A DNA stretch of 23,524 nt from ATZT02 sp964655115 (GTDB taxonomy: Bacteria; Actinomycetota; Actinomycetes; S36-B12; UBA5976). The translations under genes and the position numbers were made by a program. Of the stretch, positions 6,730-15,358 are shown piece by piece. The DNA is taken from positions 1 through 23,524 of the forward strand of contig CAZZKM010000018.1 in the NCBI GenBank assembly GCA_964655115.1, read 5' to 3'. The number at the start of each line of letters is the position of its first letter. Position 1 is the first letter of the stretch. The notes under the pieces are model-generated. The model did no database searches, was not told the origin of the DNA, and saw nothing but the letters and a program-made list of their open reading frames with translations.

Positions 6730-8529
6730 ATGGCAACTAATGTAACCATGCCTCAATTAGGTGAATCCGTTACTGAGGGAACAGTTACACGTTGGTTAAA
6801 AAATGTCGGTGACTCTGTAAAAGTTGATGAAGCAATTGTGGAAGTTTCAACTGACAAAGTTGATACTGAAATTCCCTCCCCTGTTGCTGGAGTTATTTTA
6901 GAAATTAAAACTGCACAAGATGCTGTTGTTCCAGTTGGATCAGTCATGGCAGTTATTGGAGAATCAAATTCTGCTCCAAGTTCAGCACCAAGTGCTCCAG
7001 TTGCACCAAAAGTTGAAACACCAAAACCTGCACCAACTCCAAAAGTTGAAACAGTTGTAGTTAAAGAAGAAGTAAAACCAGTTGTTGCAGAACCTGTTAA
7101 AGCAACACCTTCTGCACCTGCTGCAAGTGCAGCAACAGTAAATGTAGTTCTTCCTCAACTTGGCGAATCAGTTACTGAAGGAACTATTACAAGATGGTTA
7201 AAAAATGTAGGTGATCAAGTTGGACTTGATGAAGCAATTGTAGAAATTTCCACAGATAAAGTTGATACAGAAATTCCTTCACCTGCTGCAGGTACAGTTT
7301 TAGAAATCAAAGTTAATCAAGATCAAGTTGCCGCTGTTGGATCAGTTTTAGCTGTTATTTCAACTTCTAATTCAGTAAGTGCTCCAACACCAAAAGCGCC
7401 TGTTGCTCCAAAAATTGAAACTCCAGCTCCTGCACCAACTCAAAAAGTTGAACCAGTAGTAGTTAAAGAAGAAGTAAAACCTGTTACTTCAACTGTTACT
7501 CAAATTCTTAAATCAGAAGAACCAGTAAATAAAGATTTTTACGCCACACCAATTGTTAGACAACTTGCCAAAGAAAAAGGAATTGATCTTTCATTTGTTA
7601 AAGGAACAGGCACAAACGGAAGAATTACTAGAGAAGATGTTTTAGCTTCTACAAATCAATCAGCACCAAGTGCACAAAGTTCTCAAACCTTTACCCCTGC
7701 TGCACAGCCTGTGACTGCTGTTGTTGCTGCACCTGTTTCTTCTCCAAAGGTTTCTGATCCAGTCAAACCTGCAACTGCTGCTCCTGCAGCTTCTCAAAGT
7801 CCAACTTTGAGAGGAAAGGTTGAACAAACTTCAAGATTAAGAAGAATCATTGCCGAAAGAATGGTTCAATCACTTCATATTTCTGCACAACTAACCAGCG
7901 TTGTCGAAGTTGATGTGACAAAAATTGCTGCTTTAAGAAATAAAGTGAAAGATTCTTTTGCAGCTAGAGAGGGCGTAAAACTTTCCTTCTTACCATTCTT
8001 TGCCAAAGTGACAATTGATACTTTGAAAGAATATCCAATTTTAAACGCGACTATCTCTGAAGATGCCACACAAATTACTTACAGCGATGCTCAACATTTA
8101 GCTGTGGCAGTTGATACTCCAAGAGGTTTATTAGTTCCAGTAATTAGAGATGCAGGAGATTTATCAATTGCAGGTTTAGCCAGAAAAATTCAAGATGTAG
8201 CAAATCGAACAAGAGACAATAAAGTAACCCCAGATGAATTAAGTGGTGGAACTTTTACTTTAACTAACACTGGAAGTCGTGGAGCTTTATTTGATACTCC
8301 AATTATTAACCAACCACAAGTTGGAATTCTTGGCACAGGTGCAGTTGTTAAAAGACCAGTGGTTGTTAAAGGTGAAGATGGAACAGATCAAATTGCTATA
8401 AGACAAATGGTTTATTTAGCACTTACTTACGACCATCGTTTAGTAGATGGTGCAGATGCTGCAAGATTCTTATCTTCAATGAAAATTCGTTTAGAGGAAG
8501 CAAATTTCGAGTCTGAATTAGGTTTGTAA
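6730..8529 (+). CDS. sucB: Dihydrolipoyl acyltransferase E2 with two lipoyl domains
   Basis: This is the core E2 of a 2-oxoacid dehydrogenase complex, 599 residues. In order: lipoyl domain 1 (1–78, lipoyl Lys43 in STDKVDTE), a Pro/Ala/Val linker, lipoyl domain 2 (136–212, Lys177), a similar linker, the E1/E3-binding domain (about 270–305, YATPIVRQLAKEKGID), an Ala/Pro linker, then the trimer-forming catalytic domain (about 365–599) with His569 and Asp573 in YDHRLVDG. The orthologue in M. tuberculosis is DlaT, used by pyruvate dehydrogenase. Actinobacterial E2 proteins at this locus are often labelled SucB, so whether it serves pyruvate, 2-oxoglutarate or both is open. AAAAAGGA (6713–6720) lies 9 nt before the ATG. 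Residues 1–118 and 135–252 are an in-register tandem duplication. Confidence 0.94.
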   Translation: MATNVTMPQLGESVTEGTVTRWLKNVGDSVKVDEAIVEVSTDKVDTEIPSPVAGVILEIKTAQDAVVPVGSVMAVIGESNSAPSSAPSAPVAPKVETPKPAPTPKVETVVVKEEVKPVVAEPVKATPSAPAASAATVNVVLPQLGESVTEGTITRWLKNVGDQVGLDEAIVEISTDKVDTEIPSPAAGTVLEIKVNQDQVAAVGSVLAVISTSNSVSAPTPKAPVAPKIETPAPAPTQKVEPVVVKEEVKPVTSTVTQILKSEEPVNKDFYATPIVRQLAKEKGIDLSFVKGTGTNGRITREDVLASTNQSAPSAQSSQTFTPAAQPVTAVVAAPVSSPKVSDPVKPATAAPAASQSPTLRGKVEQTSRLRRIIAERMVQSLHISAQLTSVVEVDVTKIAALRNKVKDSFAAREGVKLSFLPFFAKVTIDTLKEYPILNATISEDATQITYSDAQHLAVAVDTPRGLLVPVIRDAGDLSIAGLARKIQDVANRTRDNKVTPDELSGGTFTLTNTGSRGALFDTPIINQPQVGILGTGAVVKRPVVVKGEDGTDQIAIRQMVYLALTYDHRLVDGADAARFLSSMKIRLEEANFESELGL

Positions 8530-8534
8530 AACTA

Positions 8535-9428
8535 ATGAAATTTGTAGTTGCAGGTGGTTCTGGATTAATTGGATCTGCCTTTATTAAAGATGCATTAAAT
8601 AACAAACATGAAATAGTCAAACTGGTTAGAAGAAAACCTAAGGAATTATACGAATCTCAATGGAATCCAGACACAGGTGAAATTGATTTAAATGCAATAA
8701 ATAATGCAAAAGCCATTATTAATCTTTCTGGAGCAGGTGTTGGCGATAGAAGATGGACTAAGAGATATAAAAAGTTAATTCTTACAAGCAGAGTAAATGC
8801 CACAGAAACTTTGGCTAATGCAATTGTGCGCTTAAACAATCCCCCTTCAGTATTTGTTTCATCATCTGCAATTGGTTTTTATGGCGATACTGCTGATCAA
8901 GCTGTTGATGAAAATGCTGAACTAGGTGAAGGTTTTCTTTCAGATGTGGTTTTTAATTGGGAAATTGCCGCACAAAAAGTTAGACAACATAAAATCAGAG
9001 TTGTTCATCCACGTACAAGTTTAGTTATGAGCAAACATGGTGGCGTATTAAAAAAAGTTTTACCAATATTCAAATTAGGACTTGGTGGAAAATTAGGCAA
9101 AGGTAATCAATATTGGTCGTACATTTCTTTAGAAGATGAAATTAGAGCAATTCATCATTTAATTAATGATTCAAGACTAACCGGTGGTGTTAATTTATCC
9201 ACTCCAAATCCTGTGACCAACAAAGAATTTACGAAAGCCTTATCAAGTGTTTTAAATAGACCAGCATTTTTTAATGTGCCAACTCTTGCTCTAAAAATTG
9301 CGCTTGGAGAATTTTCAATAGAAGTTTTAGGATCCTCTAGAGTTTTGCCTTCAAAATTAATCGCCTCAGGATTTAAATTTAATAATCCAGATATCTTAAG
9401 TACATTAAATTCTGCTTTAAAATATTAA
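8535..9428 (+). CDS. TIGR01777/YfcH-type NAD(P)-binding epimerase-like protein
   Basis: This is a 297-residue member of the extended short-chain dehydrogenase superfamily, TIGR01777 group (E. coli YfcH; Rv2216 in M. tuberculosis occupies the same place). The dinucleotide-binding motif GGSGLIGSAF is at residues 7–16. The Ser/Tyr region SSSAIGFYGDTADQAVDE is at 109–126, and the group-typical GLGGKLGKGNQYWSYI follows near 183. The C-terminal domain carries the RVLPSKLIASGF segment characteristic of the group. Its substrate is not known in any organism I can recall. It begins 5 nt after the E2 stop codon with no clear ribosome site and is probably coupled to it. The next gene starts directly at its stop. 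Confidence 0.88.
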   Translation: MKFVVAGGSGLIGSAFIKDALNNKHEIVKLVRRKPKELYESQWNPDTGEIDLNAINNAKAIINLSGAGVGDRRWTKRYKKLILTSRVNATETLANAIVRLNNPPSVFVSSSAIGFYGDTADQAVDENAELGEGFLSDVVFNWEIAAQKVRQHKIRVVHPRTSLVMSKHGGVLKKVLPIFKLGLGGKLGKGNQYWSYISLEDEIRAIHHLINDSRLTGGVNLSTPNPVTNKEFTKALSSVLNRPAFFNVPTLALKIALGEFSIEVLGSSRVLPSKLIASGFKFNNPDILSTLNSALKY

Positions 9429-10673
9429 ATGTCTGAACAATTAGATGTTGCCATAATTGGTGCAGGTCTTGCTGGTTTATCTTGTGCAAAAGAATTAAAA
9501 AGAAATAAAGTTAATTTTCACATCTTTGAAGCAAGTGAGTCAGTTGGTGGCAGAATAAAAACTGACAATATAGATGGCTTCTTACTTGATAGAGGTTTTC
9601 AACTTTATAACCCTAGTTATTCAGAGGGAAAGAAAATACTAGATTATGAAAAACTAAATTTAAAATCTTTTACCCCTGGTGTTGCAATTAGAGATAATAA
9701 TAAATTAAGAATAATTACAGACCCTTTAAGAAGCACTGAATTTAAATATAATTTTATAACTCAAACTCCAGGTTCATTAAGAGAAAAAATTGGTCTAATC
9801 ACTTATTTCTTAAAGTATTTAATCCAATCTGATGCTCAAATTGCAATTTCCAAAGATGTTTCTACTTTAGTAGCCTTGAATTCTTCAAAAATAAACAAAG
9901 ATCTTTTAAACAAACTATTAAGACCTTTTCTTCAAGGAGTCTTTCTAGAATCCAATCTTGATACTTCAAGAAAGTTTTTAGATACGGTTTTAAAGACATT
10001 CCTAAGAGGAACTCCTAGTGTTCCTGAAAAAGGTATGCAACAGATACCTATACAAATTGCGGAATCTATTGGTTTTGAATATATCACTTTTAATTCAAAT
10101 GTTGAAAAAATAAGTGAAAATTCACTCTTTGTAAATGGAGAAAAAATCCAAGCTAAAAAAATAGTAGTTGCAACAGATCCATTACAAGCAATAACTTGGC
10201 TTAATTTGCCAACTAAAAAAATGAATTCTGTTTCAACTTGGTATTTTAAAGCAAATCAAGAAGTTGCTAATTTATTAAATTCATTGCCAATATTATTTGT
10301 CGATGGACAAAATTTAGGGCCACTTACAAACGCAGTGGTGCTAACCAATGCTTCAAAAACTTATGCGCCTAAAGATGAAGTCTTAGTTTCAGCCTCTAGT
10401 ATTTACCCATTTGAAGATTCAACCGTTGAAGAAGTTAAGAAGCATTGTGCAAAATTATTTGGAGTAAATACTTCAGATTGGGAATTAATTAAAAAGTATG
10501 AGATAAAACAAGCTCTACCTCAGATGCTTCCACCATTTTCTTTAATTGATTCAAATAAAGTTTCAGATGATTTATATGTGTGTGGAGATCATCGAGCTAG
10601 TTCATCAATTAATGGTGCATTATTAAGTGGTAGAAATACAGCCACCTTGGTGAAGGTAAGTTTAGGTTTGTGA
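9429..10673 (+). CDS. FAD-dependent amine-oxidase-type oxidoreductase
   Basis: This 414-residue flavoprotein belongs to the amine oxidase/phytoene desaturase/protoporphyrinogen oxidase fold. The N-terminal Rossmann motif is IIGAGLAGLS (9–18), with Glu34 in HIFEAS for the adenosine ribose. GGRIKTD (40–46) follows, then LLDRGFQLYN near 53. The C-terminal FAD segment reads YVCGDHRASSSINGALLSGR. The substrate is not evident, and I see no signal peptide. The start codon abuts the previous stop (zero gap) and the gene overlaps the next by 4 bp, so it is embedded in the lpdA operon. Its place among cofactor and energy-metabolism genes does not fix a role. A carotenoid-pathway role is possible from the fold alone, with no direct support. 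Confidence 0.8.
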   Translation: MSEQLDVAIIGAGLAGLSCAKELKRNKVNFHIFEASESVGGRIKTDNIDGFLLDRGFQLYNPSYSEGKKILDYEKLNLKSFTPGVAIRDNNKLRIITDPLRSTEFKYNFITQTPGSLREKIGLITYFLKYLIQSDAQIAISKDVSTLVALNSSKINKDLLNKLLRPFLQGVFLESNLDTSRKFLDTVLKTFLRGTPSVPEKGMQQIPIQIAESIGFEYITFNSNVEKISENSLFVNGEKIQAKKIVVATDPLQAITWLNLPTKKMNSVSTWYFKANQEVANLLNSLPILFVDGQNLGPLTNAVVLTNASKTYAPKDEVLVSASSIYPFEDSTVEEVKKHCAKLFGVNTSDWELIKKYEIKQALPQMLPPFSLIDSNKVSDDLYVCGDHRASSSINGALLSGRNTATLVKVSLGL

Positions 10674-11398
10674 ATAAATACATAGTTGCAACTTCGGGTG
10701 GATTTATTGCCACTAAACGTTGGGGCGTAATGAGACCTGGTTCTACTTTTTTGAAAGCTTTAGAACTTACCAAAAAAGATCGCCCCAAGGTTTGTTTCAT
10801 AATGACTGCAACAGGTGATGATGCCTCTTATATTTCAAGATCTTACGAAGCTATGAGTGAACTAAGTGTAGATGTTTGTCATCTATCACTTTTCCCACAA
10901 CCTAATGCAGATATTGAAGAAAGAATTATGAACTCAAATTTAATTTGGGTCGGTGGTGGCTCAGTTGCAAACTTACTTGAAGTTTGGAAAATTCATAATC
11001 TTGGAATTCATTTAAAGAATGCTTGGGAAAATGGAACAGTTTTGTCAGGTGTTAGTGCTGGTTCTATTTGTTGGTTTAAAGGCGGCACCACCGATTCTTT
11101 TGGTCCAGAACTAAAACCAATTACCAATGGTTTAGGTTTCTTACCTTATGCAAATGGAGTTCATTATGACTCTGAAGAACAAAGAAGACCATTACTTCAT
11201 TCACTAATTAAAGATAAAACTTTTGATTTAGCATATGCAACAGATGATCACACAGGAATTGTCTTTGAAAATGAAAATCCAATTGAAGTATTAAGTGATG
11301 TTTCAAACGCAAAAGAAAAGATTCCTAGTGCTTACAAAGTTGAATTAGTAGGAAACGAAGTCAGAGAAACTAAATTTCTACCAGGTCTTATTTCTTAG
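10670..11398 (+). CDS. Peptidase E-like serine peptidase (S51 family)
   Basis: This 242-residue protein starts at a GTG that shares bases with the previous stop codon (GTGA). The fold is that of class I glutamine amidotransferase-like S51 peptidases (dipeptidase E, cyanophycinase). It has the oxyanion strand WVGGGSVANLLEVW (93–106), the nucleophile Ser129 in GVSAGS, and the probable catalytic His165 in NGVHYDSEE. Conserved acidic residues sit around 191–192. Dipeptidase E cleaves Asp-X dipeptides; the sequence does not prove that specificity here. The N-terminus 'VATSGGF' matches the family's first strand. There is no secretion signal, so it should be cytoplasmic. It is the last gene of the lpdA run and ends in a 4-bp overlap with the convergent MMPL gene. 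Confidence 0.82.
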   Translation: MNKYIVATSGGFIATKRWGVMRPGSTFLKALELTKKDRPKVCFIMTATGDDASYISRSYEAMSELSVDVCHLSLFPQPNADIEERIMNSNLIWVGGGSVANLLEVWKIHNLGIHLKNAWENGTVLSGVSAGSICWFKGGTTDSFGPELKPITNGLGFLPYANGVHYDSEEQRRPLLHSLIKDKTFDLAYATDDHTGIVFENENPIEVLSDVSNAKEKIPSAYKVELVGNEVRETKFLPGLIS

Positions 11399-13596
11399 TG
11401 TCCTGTTTTAGCTAATTTACTTGGCCACCAAATCTTTTTTCCAGCCATCAAAGTTAATGCTGGAACTAGAATTGAACGAACAATAATTGTGTCAAGTAAA
11501 ACGCCAAATGCCACTGCAAAACCAAGTTGGGCAAGAAATACCAAAGGCAAAACCCCAAGCACTGCAAACGTTGCGGCTAAAACAACACCTGCTGAGGTAA
11601 TTACTCCTCCAGTTACTGTTAAAGCTTTTAGCGTGCCTGCTTTTGTGCCCATCTTTTGAGACTCTTCTCTTACCCGAGTCATTAAAAAGATGTTGTAATC
11701 AATTCCTAAAGCAACTAGGAATACGAAGGCAAAGAGTGGAAACGACGTGTCTGCTCCTGGAAAACCAAACACATATTCAAATACCAACTGACATGCACCT
11801 AAGGTCGCTGCAAATGACAACACCACAGTAGATATCAACATAAATGGTGCTAAGAAACTTCTTAATAAAATCATCAAAATTATAAAGATAAGAGCCAAAA
11901 CCGTCGGAATAATCAATCGATTATCACGATCATTGGCTAGTGCAATATCTTCATTTACAGCAGTAAAGCCACCGACTAGTGCATCTTCACTGACTGCATC
12001 AAGATTTGCTCTTAAATCTAAAATTGTTTGCTTTGCTTCATATGAGTCTGCTGCATTTGTAAGTGTTGCAGTTATTACAACTTGGCCATCAATAATTTTT
12101 GGATTTGGAAGTGGTTGACCAGGAATTACTGGTCCTTCTGGAAGTGGAAACGCTTCTTCTACACCTTCAGTTTCACTAACTACTTTTACTAAATCTTTAG
12201 TTTTGCTAGAAGGTCCAATTATGTAAGTTGGATTTCCTTGCCCTGCTGGGAAATGTTTTGCTAATGCTTCTTGTCCTACAACTGAATCAGGATTTCCAAT
12301 TAAAGTTTCTGTTTGAGATAAACCATCTGCATCAAGCTGAGTTGAATAACCTGCTAGAGCAATTAAAAGTACTCCAGTTATTAAACCTGCTCGTTTTGGC
12401 TTTCTTCCAACAAAAGCTGCAACTCTTGCCCACACGCCCGATAATTTTTCATCTTTAGAATCAAAGTGTGGAACTTTTGGCCAAAAAATCCAGCGACCAA
12501 AAACAAGTAAGAATGCTGGCAAAAGGGTGAGCATCGTAATAATTGCTACAACAATTCCGATAGCACCTACTGGACCTAAAGATCTATTGGCATCAAGTTC
12601 TGAAAGTAATAAAACTAATAATCCAGCTGAAACTGTTGCACCAGATGCAACGATTGGTTCAAATACACCTTTCCATGCTTTTCGCATCGCAGTAAATCTT
12701 GAAGCTGCCAAATGTAATTCTTCTCGATATCGAGCAATAAGTAACAAACCATAATCAGTTGCTGCACCAATAACTAAAACTGACAAAATACCTTGAGCTT
12801 GACCATTTAACGTAATGATTTCTTCTTTAGCAAGTAAATAAACAATTGCTCCAGAAACTGATAAGGCAATAACGGCTGAAAACAATGGAAATATCCAAAG
12901 CAGCGGACTTCTATAAACAATAATCAAAATTACTGCAACTACACCTAAAGTTGTGAAAAGTAATGTGGTATCAATTGCTCCGAATGCTCCAAAAAAGTCT
13001 GCCAAAATTCCGCCACCACCAGTGACGTTGATTTGTAAATTTTCAACTTCTTTAGCTTTTTCTCTAATTGAATCAACTATTGCCGGTAAAGCAGGTTCTC
13101 CTGCAGGAAGAGGTTCAGTTAGTTTTTCATTTGATAATTCCACACTTGCCAAAATTGCTTTTCCATCTTCTGAAGGAATTGGAATAATTTTGCTATTAGG
13201 AACAAGATAACTTTGCACATCTCGACCTTCACTATCCTCAACTTCAATTTTAGGAATACTTGCTAAAAATTCATTTGCTTTCTTCAAGTTTGATGTATTT
13301 AAATCTCCTGTCACAACAACTAAAGCAGGTAAAGAGTCAGACGAAGTAAATTTTAAAAGTTGTTCACTCACTTTTGATGACTCAGCACTTGAAGGTAAAA
13401 ATGCAGAATTATCATTTTCTTGAACTTCAGATAATTTTCCAAACAAAGGACCGGCGACACCGGTGAAGCCTAACCAAATCAAAATCACTAAAAAAGCTAA
13501 AGCTGAAAACTTTCTTGTTCCCTTTACTTTCTCAATTTGCTTAAAATTCTTGGTTTTATTAACTGCCTTACGACTATGTTTTGCAACAGGACTCAA
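11395..13596 (-). CDS. MMPL/RND-family membrane transporter
   Basis: This 733-residue protein has the duplicated layout of MmpL transporters: a cytoplasmic basic N-terminus, TM1 (about 31–49), a large exported domain, TM2–6 (about 208–370), TM7 (about 402–418), a second exported domain and TM8–12 (about 560–725). The proton-relay Asp-Tyr pairs are visible in both halves: Asp281-Tyr282 (GAATDYGLLLIARYREE) and Asp633-Tyr634 (LGIDYNIFLMTRVREES). The family exports lipids or other hydrophobic compounds using proton motive force; the substrate here is unknown. The start is a TTG with a good ribosome site 7 nt upstream. The gene lies on the minus strand between the E2 operon and lipB, breaking a cluster usually more continuous in actinomycetes. 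Confidence 0.9.
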   Translation of the reverse strand: MSPVAKHSRKAVNKTKNFKQIEKVKGTRKFSALAFLVILIWLGFTGVAGPLFGKLSEVQENDNSAFLPSSAESSKVSEQLLKFTSSDSLPALVVVTGDLNTSNLKKANEFLASIPKIEVEDSEGRDVQSYLVPNSKIIPIPSEDGKAILASVELSNEKLTEPLPAGEPALPAIVDSIREKAKEVENLQINVTGGGGILADFFGAFGAIDTTLLFTTLGVVAVILIIVYRSPLLWIFPLFSAVIALSVSGAIVYLLAKEEIITLNGQAQGILSVLVIGAATDYGLLLIARYREELHLAASRFTAMRKAWKGVFEPIVASGATVSAGLLVLLLSELDANRSLGPVGAIGIVVAIITMLTLLPAFLLVFGRWIFWPKVPHFDSKDEKLSGVWARVAAFVGRKPKRAGLITGVLLIALAGYSTQLDADGLSQTETLIGNPDSVVGQEALAKHFPAGQGNPTYIIGPSSKTKDLVKVVSETEGVEEAFPLPEGPVIPGQPLPNPKIIDGQVVITATLTNAADSYEAKQTILDLRANLDAVSEDALVGGFTAVNEDIALANDRDNRLIIPTVLALIFIILMILLRSFLAPFMLISTVVLSFAATLGACQLVFEYVFGFPGADTSFPLFAFVFLVALGIDYNIFLMTRVREESQKMGTKAGTLKALTVTGGVITSAGVVLAATFAVLGVLPLVFLAQLGFAVAFGVLLDTIIVRSILVPALTLMAGKKIWWPSKLAKTGH

Positions 13597-13603
13597 GAAA
13601 TTA

Positions 13604-13611
13604 CTCCCTTT
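13604..13611 (-). promoter_or_regulatory. Ribosome binding site supporting the TTG start of the MMPL gene
   Basis: On the minus strand AAAGGGAG ends 7 nt before the TTG at 13596. The strength and spacing of this site justify accepting the rare start codon. Confidence 0.65.
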
Positions 13612-13724
13612 AAGGATTTAGGTTTAGATGGATAATCAAGGCATATAAAACAAATAGCACTCAAAAATCACTATGTATATAGTCTAATAGGACTCTTAAA
13701 ATGTGCATCCCATGAGTTAAGAAT

Positions 13725-13730
13725 TACGAT
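13725..13730 (+). promoter_or_regulatory. Candidate leaderless -10 element of lipB
   Basis: TACGAT fits TANNNT and ends 6 nt before the lipB ATG at 13737, with no Shine-Dalgarno sequence in the gap. The rest of the 140-nt divergent region (13597–13736) is AT-rich; I see no convincing further element in it. Confidence 0.4.
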
Positions 13731-13736
13731 AAAGAT

Positions 13737-14402
13737 ATGCAAAATCAAGAGTTTCTAATTGAACACTGGGGCTCTGAAGTCGACTTTCAAAAAGCTTGGC
13801 AAAAACAACGAGAAATTCATTCTTTAATTGTGGAACAAAACCATAAAAATGTTGTGGCACTTTTAGAACATCAAAGTGTTTACACAGCTGGTAGATCAAC
13901 TAAACCTGAAGATAGACCTTTTGATTCTTCTCCGGTAATTGACATCGATAGAGGGGGAAGAATCACTTGGCATGGCAAAGGACAAATTGTTTGCTATCCG
14001 ATTATGAAACTGGATGATCCTGTTGATGTTGTTGCCCATGTAAGAAGACTAGAACTATTAATTATTAATGTTTGCAAAAAACTTGGATTAGAAACTTTTC
14101 AAATTGAAGGTAGAAGTGGAGTTTGGGTAAAAGGATCTCCAGATAAAAAAATTGCGGCAATTGGAATTAGAGTGGCAAAAAAAGCAACTATGCATGGTTT
14201 TGCACTTAATTGCAATAATTCACTAGAACCATTCAGAAAAATAGTGCCTTGCGGTATCGGCGATGCTGATGTGACAACGTTAAGTCTTGAATTAGGAAGG
14301 GACGTAACGGTACAAGAAGTCATTCCTTTAATTGAACAAGAGATAAATGACGGTGCCTTAATGCTTAAAATCTCAAAACGCCCTAAAGTAGAAGTCTCAT
14401 GA
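13737..14402 (+). CDS. lipB: Octanoyl-ACP:protein N-octanoyltransferase
   Basis: LipB moves octanoate from acyl-carrier protein to the lipoyl-domain lysine of E2 and H proteins, the first step of lipoyl synthesis. The protein is 221 residues, typical. It shows the substrate-pocket motif RGGRITWHGKGQ (72–83; usually RGGQVTYHGPGQ), the catalytic Lys138 in KKIAAIGIRV and the acyl-accepting Cys172 in VPCGI. These line up with Lys142 and Cys176 of the M. tuberculosis enzyme. The most obvious client is the E2 with lipoyl Lys43 and Lys177 encoded upstream. The gene overlaps lipA by 4 bp (ATGA), so the two are translationally coupled. It follows a candidate leaderless promoter. Confidence 0.95.
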   Translation: MQNQEFLIEHWGSEVDFQKAWQKQREIHSLIVEQNHKNVVALLEHQSVYTAGRSTKPEDRPFDSSPVIDIDRGGRITWHGKGQIVCYPIMKLDDPVDVVAHVRRLELLIINVCKKLGLETFQIEGRSGVWVKGSPDKKIAAIGIRVAKKATMHGFALNCNNSLEPFRKIVPCGIGDADVTTLSLELGRDVTVQEVIPLIEQEINDGALMLKISKRPKVEVS

Positions 14403-15358
14403 CTACTGAATTAGTTACAGGTCTTAATCAAGACGGAAAAAAACTATTAAGAATAGAAGCACGAAATGCTGAAGTACCAATCGAGAAAAAACCTGAGTGG
14501 ATTAGAACCAAATTAAAAACAGGTCCTGAATACACCCGCATAAGGGAAATGGTTAAAAAAGAAGGACTTCATACAGTTTGCCAAGAAGCAGGTTGTCCAA
14601 ACATTTTTGAATGTTGGGAAGATCGCGAAGCTACATTTTTAATTGGCGGCTCTGCTTGTACGAGAAGATGTGATTTCTGTTTAATTGACTCTGGAAAACC
14701 AGATCCACTAGATATTAAAGAGCCAGAAAAAGTTGCTCTAAGTGTAAAAACTATGGGTCTTAGATATGCCACAGTTACCGGAGTAACTAGAGATGATTTA
14801 GCAGATGAAGGTGCCTGGCTTTATTCAGAAACGATTAGAGCAATTCACAAACATAATCCTGAATGTGGTGTTGAAATTTTAACTCCTGATTTCAGTGGTA
14901 AAAAAGAATTATTACAACAAATCTTTGATGCAAAGCCAGAAGTCTTTGCTCATAACTTAGAAACTGTACCTAGAATTTTTAAACGAATTAGACCTGCTTT
15001 TAGTTATGAAAAATCCTTAAATGTAATTACCCAAGCAAAAAATGCAGGAATGATTACAAAATCAAATTTAATTCTTGGAATGGGTGAAGAAAGACAAGAA
15101 ATAGAAACTGCACTTAATGACTTAGTTACTGCAGGTTGTGACCTAATAACTATTACGCAATATTTAAGACCTTCTAGCCTTCATCACCCAATATCAAGAT
15201 GGGTTAAACCTGAAGAATTTATAGAATTAGGTGATCTTGCTAGAAGTATTGGATTTAAAGGTGTGATGTCAGGACCTTTAGTCAGATCTTCTTATCGAGC
15301 AGGAAGACTTTACAAAGAAGCATTAGCTAAACAGAAAGAAGTGGCAAGTGGCCAATAA
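14399..15358 (+). CDS. lipA: Lipoyl synthase, radical SAM
   Basis: LipA inserts the two sulphur atoms into octanoyl-lysine, completing lipoyl. The protein is 319 residues, typical. Both iron-sulphur clusters are visible. The auxiliary cluster is Cys61-X4-Cys66-X5-Cys72 in VCQEAGCPNIFECW. The radical SAM cluster is Cys87-X3-Cys91-X2-Cys94 in ACTRRCDFC. The C-terminal RSSYRAG (296–302) supplies the conserved Ser ligand. GGSACTRRC and the family's HNLETVPR segment also match. It overlaps lipB by 4 bp and the following DUF4191 gene by 11 bp, giving a three-gene unit. Confidence 0.96.
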   Translation: MTTELVTGLNQDGKKLLRIEARNAEVPIEKKPEWIRTKLKTGPEYTRIREMVKKEGLHTVCQEAGCPNIFECWEDREATFLIGGSACTRRCDFCLIDSGKPDPLDIKEPEKVALSVKTMGLRYATVTGVTRDDLADEGAWLYSETIRAIHKHNPECGVEILTPDFSGKKELLQQIFDAKPEVFAHNLETVPRIFKRIRPAFSYEKSLNVITQAKNAGMITKSNLILGMGEERQEIETALNDLVTAGCDLITITQYLRPSSLHHPISRWVKPEEFIELGDLARSIGFKGVMSGPLVRSSYRAGRLYKEALAKQKEVASGQ

